Source: CALGLS01 sp965222105 (GTDB lineage: Bacteria; Bacteroidota; Bacteroidia; Chitinophagales; Saprospiraceae). Taken from it: a DNA stretch of 64,000 nucleotides. The notes under the pieces were generated by a model. The model did not search any database. It saw nothing but the letters and a program-made list of their open reading frames with translations, and was not told the DNA's origin. Location of the stretch: the NCBI GenBank assembly GCA_965222105.1, contig CBDCTQ010000074.1, positions 1 to 64,000 on the forward strand, read 5' to 3'. The position numbers and the translations under genes are program-made. Of this stretch, positions 18,513 through 27,496 are shown piece after piece (within the stretch, counting starts at the first letter, position 1; the number at the start of each line of letters is the position of its first letter).

Positions 18513-20971
18513 AAAAATTAATTTACAGTTTGATTTTGCTAACTTTCTTTATTCCGGCAAATATAATAGGCCAAGGAGTAGCTGATCCAATAAAGTGGGA
18601 GATTAAGAATGCCACCTTAGGACCAATTATAAAAACATTACCTTTTCATGAAGATAAAATTGTAACAATAAGCCAAAGTAATTCTTCTTCAAAAAAAGCG
18701 TTTTTCTTTTCTGTTCTAAATATCCACACACAAAAACTAGTAAGTGATGTACAGAAAATTTATAGTGACCGATTAATTTCTCATGCTGAAAAAGTTGATC
18801 AGGAACATATTGTCTTTGCAGGCACCAAAGCATCCGGAAAGAAAGCAGCATTATGGGTTGGTCTTTTTAAAATTGATAATTTAAAACTTGCTAAAGTTCA
18901 TGAAATCGTATTATCGCCAAAAGTTCAGTTTGAGTTAAACGATCTTGAAATCATTAATGGAACAGATTCAGTTTTGTTAAGTGCAGTTCACAATAATCAA
19001 TCACTCTATTTTTTATACCACGACGGAAAACTATCAGAAATAAGCACCAAGAAGCCTACTAAAGATATTTACTCAAATCACTTAGCTATCACACAAAACG
19101 GAAAGAAATTTATAATAGAAACCAGAAAAACCAGAGATGGTTATCAAACTGTAATTAAGTCACTGAATATTGCTCAGCTTATAAATTCAACAGTACTGAA
19201 AAGAATTAAGGGTTTGCAATCTTCATCGGTCAAACAAGGCTGGGGAGAAGCTGAATTTTTAATTTGCGGACTACAACATTCTAAAAAGTCAAGCCAGGTA
19301 GCCTTTTATAAAATCAATGATGATGATGATTATGATATATCAATTAAGAAAATCCTCTTTGAACCTAGCAATGGTAACAGTATTCCTACAGATATTATTC
19401 CATCTCCTTTTAATTTAGGTGACAGTTATTTTGCTTCAGGCCTTGGTAATAGCTATTCTTCTTTTGCGAATAAAACAAAAGGGTGGCTAAACGAAATCCG
19501 TTTTCAAGAAGATGCTAATATTAAAGAGAACTACTTAAAAGAGCTAAGATCTAATAACGGAATCTATTCTCTATTAAACTTTCCAAATGAAAATAAATTT
19601 TTCCTATCAGGTTTTGCTGGAAAGTCTGAGTATTTTCTGGAGTATGGCCTAAACAAGAATAATAACAACTGCGATATCACAATAGAGTTTATGAATGAGC
19701 CTGACACATTAAAACTTTCGAATCAGGATAACAAACATACATTTAGAATAGAAATTCGTAGTAACAAACAACTTGACATAGATGACTGTTGCGACTTTAA
19801 ATTTGGTTCGTATTATTCTGGATTAGAGACTAACTATTCTGACCAAAGAGACACTTCAGTTTATACAAATAGTAAGGGTCGGCCAACTAAAAGAAAGCTT
19901 AGACTTAAATCAGGTAATGAAAAACAATCTAATAAATTTGTTTATGAGTATAAGGAAACCGTTTTTATTCCGACTGGCTACAAGACGCTTTACTACACTG
20001 TAAACTGTAATAATTTAATCTTTAAAAACAGTATTGTTACTCATCGGAAAATAAAAAAACCAGCACTTCATATTGTTTCGATTGGAGTACCTTCAGATTT
20101 AAAATATACTAATAAAGATGCTGTTGATATCTTGAACGTTTTTAAAACGCAGTCTGGTGTATTTTACGACCATGTAGGTACGGACCTATTGATTAGTAAA
20201 GACCAAACTAAAACAGATTACTTGCAAAATTTCTTTTTGGATAGTCTCAAACAAAGATTTAAAAACTATGAAGGTGCTGCAAATATAGACACAGATGATT
20301 TGATCATTGTGTTCATTTCTACTCATGGATATTCTGAAAATGGCAAATTAAGCTTAGTTACTTCCGACTATAAAGACGGAACAAATAGACGATTACGATT
20401 CCAAGAAGATGTTATGGTTGAATTAGATAAAATTCCTTGCAAAAAATTAATTCTTGTTGATGCTTGTTTTAGTGGCCTGGCCAGAGTCGGCAAAACAACC
20501 CGTGCCCTTCCTCAAAGATATTATGACATCCCTAAAGGTACTGCAATATTTACAGCATCATCAGGAGATGAAATAGCATATGAGCATAAGGGTAAGCAAA
20601 ATGGTGCCTTTGCAGAAGTTATTTTAGAAGTACTCTACAACAAATTCATACCTGACACAATAAGTCGAGAATGCAAACTAATAAGAATAGATCAAGAAAA
20701 TGAGTTGTATGAAGCTATTGATATCAAAGAAAGAACAACTTCAAAAAAAATTAGAAAAAAATTCAACTCTCTTTTGAAAGAAATTTATGCTGACAACCAT
20801 TTATACATAAATGAATTAGACAATTATATAAATCAACGAATTCCTTATTTCATAAAATCAATTCCAGACATTCCTTGTGGTTCTGTTCAAACACCAAACT
20901 TTCAAAAATCGAAAGTCCTGCAGGATAAATATGGTAATTCTGATTTTCCTTTTTATTATTTTGAGAGATAA
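18509..20971 (+). CDS. Exported caspase-like (C14) peptidase with beta-rich N-terminal region
   Basis: 820 residues with a signal peptide (LILLTFFIPANIIGQ). Residues ~30-400 resemble a beta-propeller or repeat region without a clear family. The caspase-fold domain begins near residue 530 (ALHIVSIGVPSDLKYTNKDA) with catalytic H606 in FISTHGY and C653 in LVDACFSG. An acidic S1-type pocket cannot be judged by eye. Fusion to an export signal places the enzyme in the periplasm or outside, unlike cytoplasmic caspases of defence systems. Two paralogous exported caspases lie at 41739 and 58510. It overlaps the C1 peptidase gene by 4 bp. Confidence 0.85.
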   Translation: MKKLIYSLILLTFFIPANIIGQGVADPIKWEIKNATLGPIIKTLPFHEDKIVTISQSNSSSKKAFFFSVLNIHTQKLVSDVQKIYSDRLISHAEKVDQEHIVFAGTKASGKKAALWVGLFKIDNLKLAKVHEIVLSPKVQFELNDLEIINGTDSVLLSAVHNNQSLYFLYHDGKLSEISTKKPTKDIYSNHLAITQNGKKFIIETRKTRDGYQTVIKSLNIAQLINSTVLKRIKGLQSSSVKQGWGEAEFLICGLQHSKKSSQVAFYKINDDDDYDISIKKILFEPSNGNSIPTDIIPSPFNLGDSYFASGLGNSYSSFANKTKGWLNEIRFQEDANIKENYLKELRSNNGIYSLLNFPNENKFFLSGFAGKSEYFLEYGLNKNNNNCDITIEFMNEPDTLKLSNQDNKHTFRIEIRSNKQLDIDDCCDFKFGSYYSGLETNYSDQRDTSVYTNSKGRPTKRKLRLKSGNEKQSNKFVYEYKETVFIPTGYKTLYYTVNCNNLIFKNSIVTHRKIKKPALHIVSIGVPSDLKYTNKDAVDILNVFKTQSGVFYDHVGTDLLISKDQTKTDYLQNFFLDSLKQRFKNYEGAANIDTDDLIIVFISTHGYSENGKLSLVTSDYKDGTNRRLRFQEDVMVELDKIPCKKLILVDACFSGLARVGKTTRALPQRYYDIPKGTAIFTASSGDEIAYEHKGKQNGAFAEVILEVLYNKFIPDTISRECKLIRIDQENELYEAIDIKERTTSKKIRKKFNSLLKEIYADNHLYINELDNYINQRIPYFIKSIPDIPCGSVQTPNFQKSKVLQDKYGNSDFPFYYFER

Positions 20972-20998
20972 AACTTTATTATTTTCATCTAACCAGCA

Positions 20999-23011
20999 AT
21001 GACAATCAACAAAATCTATCTTTCAGCATTTTGGTGTGTCACCATTCTTGTATCTGTCGCTTCCTTTTCAAGCATAAAAACAGGAAGCACTACCTATACT
21101 TTTATCGGGACTTGTATTGAATCTGAGGTAGGATCTGACACAATGGTTAATGGGCAAGACACACTTATCACATTTATTGGTTTAGATGGACCAATAAGTG
21201 CTGAAGGTCTGATTGCTTACTTCCCACTTGACTTGGACACAGCAAACTCATCGGTAGCAATTGATTTATCAGGGATTCAAAATCATGGTAATATTATTGA
21301 AGCAATCCCGGACATTGATAGTTGTAGCAACCTCAATTCTGCTTATAGCTTTGGTTCATTTAAAGATATTGTTATTGACCACAACGAAATTTACAATTCA
21401 CCTCATTTAAGTATCGCTTTTTGGTTTAAAAGAAATAACGAAGCATTAACTACTCTCGAAAAATTAATTAACAATCAAATTTCAAGCGGGGCTTCTGGAC
21501 GCACTTATAATTTTGAACTAAAGAACAACTCAAATGATTCTTGTCAAAATGCTCTAATGTATTTGCAATTCAACTCAGGCACCAACTTTGACATCGATGG
21601 CGCAGGAGATGAATTAATAATATGCGGAATAAACAATAGTGAGTGGTACCATGTAGCAGGCACACTAGAGCAAGGACTTCCTCCTAACAATGACTTTGTT
21701 AACCAAAAATTTTATCTTAATGGTGTACTTTTAGATTCATTTACTATTGATTCATTGGGAATCTCCCTTTATTATAGTAATGAAGATATTCATATAGCTT
21801 CTCATAAAACCACAAGTAATTTTTTTCAAGGAATGATTGACGAATTTCGAATGTACAATCGTATTTTGACAAATAAGGAGATTGAAATATTGGCAAGCAC
21901 AAAATGTACTACTCCCATTTTTTCGGATACTATTTGCTTTGAGAGTGAGTATGTTATAGCTGACACCAGCTTTAATACTGAAGGGATGCATACCTTCGTC
22001 GTTCAAAATAGTATTGGATGCGATAGTACAGTCATTTTGGATTTACATATTAGAGACGAAATTATTGACACTTTTTCATTCTCTATATGCGCCAACAGTG
22101 CTGTCACTATTTGTGGAATTGATTACAGTGATTTTCAACCTGGCACTACCATTGAAACAGAATATACTTGTCTAAGCTACACTAGTTGTGACAGTATCGT
22201 ACATGCGACTATTTCTGTTTTGCCTGAAAAATTCAGTTTTCTTGACACGATCATTTGTTCAGGAGAATCCCTTCTTATTTTTGACAGCCTGCATATGTTT
22301 AGCTTTCCTATCGATACGATTATTGATCTTGAGTATATCATTTCTGAAGTGGGGCCGCTTAGTTGTGATAGTACAGTAATTAGTTCTATTTATATTTTGG
22401 CTGAAAAACAAAATTTCATTGATATTGAATTATGCCCCGGGAGTTCTTTATTTATTTGCGACAGCACATATACGTTTGATGAAACTGGAAGCTTTTTTTT
22501 TCAACACCGTTGTATCGATATTGGCCCATTTTCTTGTGACAGCTTAATCGATGTCAATATTTTTATCCCGGATAGGACAGTTATTGGCGTTCAAGATACC
22601 TTATGTCTGGATGAAACAATTACTTTATGTGGTCAAGTGTTCGACTGCCTTAACAACCAACTACCAGACACTCTGATTTGTTGTGATTCCATTTTCATAA
22701 ATGAAATAACCTGCCCACAATGCGACTTGAGTATCCCTACCGGCATTACTCCAAATGGTGATCCATACAACGAATACTTTGTAATTCCAGCTGTTTGGAA
22801 TAATCCTGATTTCTTTCCGAACAATGAATTAAGAATAATTGATCAATGGGATCGGGAAGTTTTTTATGCAAGCCCTTACAACGAACTAAATGCCTGGAAC
22901 GGAAATGATAAAAATGGAAACCCCCTGCCAGTTGGAAGTTATATTTATATTTATTTTCCGAATAAAGATGTTGGGACTCCTGTGGTTGGAGATGTTACGA
23001 TTAGAAGATAA
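20999..23011 (+). CDS. LamG-domain surface protein with T9SS type B sorting domain
   Basis: 670 residues. An N-terminal membrane-spanning/signal segment precedes a LamG/concanavalin-like domain at about residues 70-300 (GLIAYFPLDLDTANSS, MIDEFRMYNRILTNKEIEI). Four cysteine-containing modules with the recurring pattern CDSTVI...C follow. The C-terminus (GITPNGDPYNEYFVIP ... IIDQWDREVFYA ... NGNDKNGNPLPVGSYIYIY ... GDVTIRR) is the gliding-motility type B domain exported by T9SS. It is 27 bp after the caspase gene, the last gene of the sigma operon; a PorP/SprF gene lies convergent behind it. Carbohydrate or protein binding is the expected role. Confidence 0.88.
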   Translation: MTINKIYLSAFWCVTILVSVASFSSIKTGSTTYTFIGTCIESEVGSDTMVNGQDTLITFIGLDGPISAEGLIAYFPLDLDTANSSVAIDLSGIQNHGNIIEAIPDIDSCSNLNSAYSFGSFKDIVIDHNEIYNSPHLSIAFWFKRNNEALTTLEKLINNQISSGASGRTYNFELKNNSNDSCQNALMYLQFNSGTNFDIDGAGDELIICGINNSEWYHVAGTLEQGLPPNNDFVNQKFYLNGVLLDSFTIDSLGISLYYSNEDIHIASHKTTSNFFQGMIDEFRMYNRILTNKEIEILASTKCTTPIFSDTICFESEYVIADTSFNTEGMHTFVVQNSIGCDSTVILDLHIRDEIIDTFSFSICANSAVTICGIDYSDFQPGTTIETEYTCLSYTSCDSIVHATISVLPEKFSFLDTIICSGESLLIFDSLHMFSFPIDTIIDLEYIISEVGPLSCDSTVISSIYILAEKQNFIDIELCPGSSLFICDSTYTFDETGSFFFQHRCIDIGPFSCDSLIDVNIFIPDRTVIGVQDTLCLDETITLCGQVFDCLNNQLPDTLICCDSIFINEITCPQCDLSIPTGITPNGDPYNEYFVIPAVWNNPDFFPNNELRIIDQWDREVFYASPYNELNAWNGNDKNGNPLPVGSYIYIYFPNKDVGTPVVGDVTIRR

Positions 23012-23062
23012 AAAGTGAGTAAATTAATGGAAGATTAAGTACAGGTTGGATAGTGAAATTAA

Positions 23063-24151
23063 TTATTTAAAATTTGGAAACACTTCCAGATTTATTTCCC
23101 AACCTTGAATATTAGTTCCATAATCTGTTAAAGAATAATCATACCCTCCTCCAATTTTCCATAGCCATCCATCTTCTTTTCCAATTATTAATCCGCCTTC
23201 TCCAAGTAGCGTTTTTGCATTTGAATACCCAAGACCAAACCAAAATACTTTGTTGTAGTCTTCTAGGATATTTTCTAATTTACCAGCATTTACTTTAATA
23301 CGAAGGCTGTAAACACAATGCCAATCATGGTCTTCCCAATGTTTCAACCACAAGACAGGTTCAAGTAATAAGTTTTCAGACTTGGTAAAAGACCAAGCTC
23401 CTCCCAACATAATATAAGTATTATCCAAACCTCGATTTTGTACATCAAACCTGCCTTCATTACTTTCTAAATCATTATACCATTTAATCCGAGGAGCAGA
23501 TATTCCAATATAGAAACCATTTCCTTTTCCCTGATTAGAATTAAAGATACGAGATGGGTCCCAGTTGCTAAAGTAATTATAAAAAAACAGGCCAAATCCC
23601 AGGTTTGGAAAGTTTTGTTGAAACCCTGCTCCATCTAAGGGGTCATTAAAATCTATATAGGAAATTTTATCCTCGTCAATTTCAAACCAATCTAAGCCTC
23701 CATTTACCCCGAGAATTAACCCTGCGTTTTCAGGCGATTCCCCAAAAGGAAATAAAACTCCAATACGAGCATATGCACTTCCTACTGCCGTCGCTCCAAA
23801 TTGATCCTTATAAAAATGTCCTCCACCAAAACAGATGACGTTTGAAAGTTCGAATATATATTCTCCCCGGAGTAAAGAAGTTGATGGATTTTGTTGACTA
23901 TTAAATTTGTATACACGTTGCCTAAAAGAGGAGCCAACTGATAATCTATGTTCTCCTTTACTCAACAAATAGATATTATTAATAGCAGCCGGATTAAATA
24001 TTGACCTGTTTTCCCAATGTTGAGTAAACCTAAAATTAGGTTGGGCCAATGAAGAAATAGAACTAAATATCAGGCAGATTATAACGCAAATTATAAAATG
24101 ATTTGGAGTTAGTATTCTTTGATATCTAACCAATATTTTTTCCTGAAACAT
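23063..24151 (-). CDS. PorP/SprF family T9SS-associated outer-membrane protein
   Basis: 362 residues, signal segment ending SSLAQ, then the family start PNFRFTQHWENRSIFNPAA and a beta-barrel-like remainder ending NLEVFPNFK. It is convergent with the LamG T9SS-B gene, 51 bp away, and is presumably that protein's partner as with other SprF/SprB-type pairs. An MITE-like element sits about 50 bp upstream of the ATG and may split its promoter. It is clearly diverged from the copies at 7641 and 46521, so each probably serves its own neighbour. Confidence 0.88.
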   Translation of the reverse strand: MFQEKILVRYQRILTPNHFIICVIICLIFSSISSLAQPNFRFTQHWENRSIFNPAAINNIYLLSKGEHRLSVGSSFRQRVYKFNSQQNPSTSLLRGEYIFELSNVICFGGGHFYKDQFGATAVGSAYARIGVLFPFGESPENAGLILGVNGGLDWFEIDEDKISYIDFNDPLDGAGFQQNFPNLGFGLFFYNYFSNWDPSRIFNSNQGKGNGFYIGISAPRIKWYNDLESNEGRFDVQNRGLDNTYIMLGGAWSFTKSENLLLEPVLWLKHWEDHDWHCVYSLRIKVNAGKLENILEDYNKVFWFGLGYSNAKTLLGEGGLIIGKEDGWLWKIGGGYDYSLTDYGTNIQGWEINLEVFPNFK

Positions 24152-24207
24152 AAAACAAGCAAGTTTATTTGATTGAAAGAAAAAGTTATAACCTTATACT
24201 TTCTACT

Positions 24208-24366
24208 GGGCGCAATCGGGCTTTGTCCCCTTTCTTAATGTAACTAATTGATTATCAGCGTATTGCAATGGATAAAAAATCTAAAAACTAGTAAAATAAG
24301 TCGATTGCAATTAATTGATTATCAATCATTTACAAACTTAAGGGGGACAAACTTCGATTGCGCCCC
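24208..24366. mobile_element. MITE-like 159-bp element with target duplication
   Basis: Terminal inverted repeats are GGGCGCAATCGGGCTTTGTC at the left and, read inward from the right, GGGGCGCAATCGAAGTTTGT; both are followed by CCCC and TTAA. The element is flanked by a perfect 8-bp direct repeat TTTCTACT (24200-24207 and 24367-24374). No ORF is inside. An 8-bp duplication and GG-starting ends are compatible with IS1595-type mobilisation, but the parent element is not in the window. It occupies most of the 323-bp gap between divergent genes. Confidence 0.85.
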
Positions 24367-24458
24367 TTTCTACTGATAAAAATATGTAATATTTCTTAGT
24401 TTTTTCCCGTCAATATTGATTACAAAAACGTTTTTTCATTCTAATTCATAACAAAAAG

Positions 24459-24482
24459 TTGATAATCAAACGGTTTGGGGTA
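24459..24482 (+). promoter_or_regulatory. Motif I promoter candidate before FG-GAP protein
   Basis: TTGATA at 24459-24464, 14 bases, then GGTA at 24479-24482, 46 bp before the ATG at 24529. The upstream TTG at 24475 lies inside this motif, which argues against it as a start codon. Confidence 0.6.
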
Positions 24483-24528
24483 TAGTATTATAAATACATT
24501 CTTTCACTTTTTAATACAACCTCATATT

Positions 24529-27333
24529 ATGTCAAATTTAACTACACACTCTTTAAAAATCGAAGGCCTTACAACACTACCGTACCTGATTTTCTTTCTT
24601 CTCTGCAATAGCTTTTGCCTTCAAGCTCAAGATGAAAATAACATTTTAATGACGGAAGTTCCTGAATTTCAAGTGGCAGGCTTCACCTTATGTAACCAAA
24701 CTACCTTAGAAACCTTTGGATATGTTGACCATTTCAAAATTCGTTTTGCAGATATGAATGGTGATTCCTTAGTCGACGGGATTATAGGGGTTGGTTCGGG
24801 AAGTGTTATGCTTCTTATTAATGAAGGTCCTGCCGACAATCCATGTTTTACCCTCTCTTCTTCCAATCTGCTAAATTATGACGTTGGTCAACGGGCAAGT
24901 CCGGAACCAATTGATGCGGACCTGGATGGTGACTATGATTTGGTCGTAGGAGGTGGCTACGACGGCTGTGGTGGAACACTACTCTATTTTGAAAATACTG
25001 GAGACATTTTTCAATATGAATTCAACACTCTCCCCGTGCCTCTTACCTACGAACCTCAGCCTGACTCTACCGTCAATATTAATAATTGTGATAACAACAC
25101 ACCTACTTTTTTTGATTATAATAATGATGGAGCCCCTGACCGACTTTATTTAGGAGGAGGATATGGTAATATACAAGTCTTTAAAATAACATACCAACAA
25201 CCAAACTCTTTCCCTGTTTTTGAACTGATCACAACAGATTTTCAAGACCTTGACACACCATCAAGATGGAAATCAACAATTTTTCTTAAAGACATAATTG
25301 ACGATTCTAAACCCGAGTATTTTATTTCATACATCAATGGGGCTGGAACAGAAATCCTTGCATTTAAAGATATCAGCACTTCTTCAGATACAATTATTTT
25401 GGAGTCTTTTGATCTACCTACTTTGTCAACTATAAATGCCAGCTGGCCTTTCGTAACACTGGAAGATATAAATAATGATGGCATATGCGATTTATTTTTA
25501 TCTATGAAGACTGGCATCACTTTTTTAATCAATAACGGAAGCCCAGGCGTTCCTTTTTTTGAAAAAACTACTGAAGAATTTCCAGAGTTTGGAGTTACCA
25601 ATGCGCGGCATCTTACTATATCACTCCTTAATAATAACATGCACCCAGATTTTTTAATCGGAACAGTAGAAGGGACCCTTGTTTGGGTAGAGTTAGTCAT
25701 TAATCCTGCTGGCCAACACACCTTACATTATAAGGCTGATCCTATCCCCAATATTCAAGTAGATGAACATGCGGCAGCAACTACTTTTGATTATGATGGT
25801 GACGGCTTAATTGATATAATCGTTGGAGATAAGGAAGGAAACATTACTTTATTTTTACAGGAAACAGACTCTGTTGGTGGAAGTGTTTTCACTCAAACAA
25901 GTTCCTCTCTGGATGATATAAACATAGGGTTAGGAGTTAAGCCATTTATTTTCATGAACTCTTCTACACAAATGCCAGAGCTTTATATTGGTCAAAGCAA
26001 TTCTATTTGGCATTATACTTCCTTAGGAACACCTTCTAATTATACCTGGAATTTTCAGACAAACAACTTCCAAAATATTAATGCTAATGGAATTAATACG
26101 ATCTCGTTTTATGATTTTTCCAACGATGGCATCGAAGACCTTTTAATAAACGCTAACTCACAATTGAAAACATTTATAAATTCCGGACAAAGCAACGATC
26201 CCGATTATTACTTTGAACCTTATGTAAATCTACCCAATCAATATGGATCAAGAGCAATTGATGTTTTTGACTTAGACCAATTATGTAATGAAGATATAGG
26301 TCAGATTAAAACGAATGCCGCATTGGAGCTATGGACTTGGCAAGGTATAAGTCCTGAAATTTTATACCCGGAAGCAACTGACGTCTATTGCCAATACGAC
26401 ATCATTCAGGCTGTTGCATTACCCGATGGAGGATTTTTCTCTGGAGGTGCAAATCCAGACGGCACTATTGTTACTGACTATGCTCCAGATAATGTAGAAT
26501 TTATTTATACCTATGAAGATTATTATGGTTGTAGTTTGAATGATACCGGATCAATTTTTATCACACTTGCCACCCCTGTAATTATTGAACCCATTGAAGC
26601 AATTTGCGAAAATGGTTCTCCTGTACAACTTACACCCAATCAACCTTTAAGTGATATAACCTGGTTCGGTGTTGCCGATGAAGATGGTATTATTGACCCT
26701 TCTTTGTTCACACCAGGAGTATATTATGCAGGAGTTGAATTCCTTGACAATAATCAATGTACAAGTTTTGACAGTATCAGTATTGAAATCCTTCCGATTC
26801 CGGAAATCACCTTGTTAAGTAATGAAGATTCATTCTGTGTTGAATCTGGTTCCTATACTTTCGAAATACAAAGCAACTTCCCTGGCGTTTGGTCCGGAGA
26901 TATAGATGAGACCGGGACAATTTTTCCGTCCCAGTTAGAAATTGGTGATTATACAGCTACTTATACTGCTTTTAGCAGTGATAACTGTTCAAACTCCTAC
27001 AACATTGATTTTTCAGTAACTGAATGTACAACTGGAATCGAAGATTTTCTTTCAAAGAAGTTAAGAGTAGATATTTATCCAAACCCCTCAGAAAGATTAA
27101 CCAATATTCTTGTTTCAAGTTCTGAGTACTTGAAAAATATTTCGACTTCGATATTTGATGCCACTGGACGCTGCATTCTAAAATCTATGCCTAAACCATC
27201 TAACACCAACAACTCAGCAAACTTTATTTGGGATGGTACAAATGAATCTGGCGAACCTATGCCCAGAGGAATTTATTTTGTCGAACTCAAGACTGAGCAT
27301 CATACATTTTACAAAAAAATAATCCGGCATTAA
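24529..27333 (+). CDS. FG-GAP repeat surface protein with T9SS type A sorting domain
   Basis: About 934 residues from the ATG at 24529. The signal peptide (IFFLLCNSFCLQAQ) is followed by FG-GAP/VCBS-like beta-propeller repeats over residues ~50-550, with calcium-loop patterns such as DMNGDSLVDG, DADLDGDYDL, DYNNDGAPD and DYDGDGLID. Cysteine-containing Ig-like modules follow. The last ~90 residues (VDIYPNPSERLTNILVSS ... WDGTNESGEPMPRGIYFVEL ... KKIIRH) are a type A T9SS sorting domain, normally removed with attachment to the cell surface. It is monocistronic: promoter motif upstream, hairpin terminator downstream. A surface-exposed binding protein is likely; no enzyme motif is seen. Confidence 0.88.
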   Translation: MSNLTTHSLKIEGLTTLPYLIFFLLCNSFCLQAQDENNILMTEVPEFQVAGFTLCNQTTLETFGYVDHFKIRFADMNGDSLVDGIIGVGSGSVMLLINEGPADNPCFTLSSSNLLNYDVGQRASPEPIDADLDGDYDLVVGGGYDGCGGTLLYFENTGDIFQYEFNTLPVPLTYEPQPDSTVNINNCDNNTPTFFDYNNDGAPDRLYLGGGYGNIQVFKITYQQPNSFPVFELITTDFQDLDTPSRWKSTIFLKDIIDDSKPEYFISYINGAGTEILAFKDISTSSDTIILESFDLPTLSTINASWPFVTLEDINNDGICDLFLSMKTGITFLINNGSPGVPFFEKTTEEFPEFGVTNARHLTISLLNNNMHPDFLIGTVEGTLVWVELVINPAGQHTLHYKADPIPNIQVDEHAAATTFDYDGDGLIDIIVGDKEGNITLFLQETDSVGGSVFTQTSSSLDDINIGLGVKPFIFMNSSTQMPELYIGQSNSIWHYTSLGTPSNYTWNFQTNNFQNINANGINTISFYDFSNDGIEDLLINANSQLKTFINSGQSNDPDYYFEPYVNLPNQYGSRAIDVFDLDQLCNEDIGQIKTNAALELWTWQGISPEILYPEATDVYCQYDIIQAVALPDGGFFSGGANPDGTIVTDYAPDNVEFIYTYEDYYGCSLNDTGSIFITLATPVIIEPIEAICENGSPVQLTPNQPLSDITWFGVADEDGIIDPSLFTPGVYYAGVEFLDNNQCTSFDSISIEILPIPEITLLSNEDSFCVESGSYTFEIQSNFPGVWSGDIDETGTIFPSQLEIGDYTATYTAFSSDNCSNSYNIDFSVTECTTGIEDFLSKKLRVDIYPNPSERLTNILVSSSEYLKNISTSIFDATGRCILKSMPKPSNTNNSANFIWDGTNESGEPMPRGIYFVELKTEHHTFYKKIIRH

Positions 27334-27357
27334 CTCATCTTGACCTACACATATTCT

Positions 27358-27405
27358 ATTCGATTTCACAGCATAGTCCTATAAAACTATGTTGTGAATT
27401 CGAAT
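27358..27405. terminator. Hairpin terminator between the FG-GAP and lipase genes
   Basis: Twenty-base arms at 27358-27377 and 27386-27405 pair at 18 positions around an 8-base loop; the inner part is CACAGCATAGT against ACTATGTTGTG. A short T run (GTTTTTG) follows. It lies 25 bp after the stop codon at 27333. Confidence 0.6.
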
Positions 27406-27432
27406 GGAGTTTTTGATAAAAAAAGAAAGCAG

Positions 27433-27456
27433 TTGATATTTCCCATAAAACGGGTA
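27433..27456 (+). promoter_or_regulatory. Motif I promoter candidate before lipase-SprB protein
   Basis: TTGATA at 27433-27438, 14 bases, GGTATTCATTTAT from 27453; the 3' part is identical over 13 bases to the copy before the giant adhesin. The ATG follows 40 bp later, a normal leader length. Confidence 0.65.
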
Positions 27457-27496
27457 TTCATTTATAAATGATCTCTTCTTTAAAAAACAATCAACC

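Noticed and set aside
24475..24528. Upstream TTG start for the FG-GAP protein
   Set aside because: The TTG lies inside the motif I promoter candidate, and the ATG at 24529 gives a normal signal peptide.
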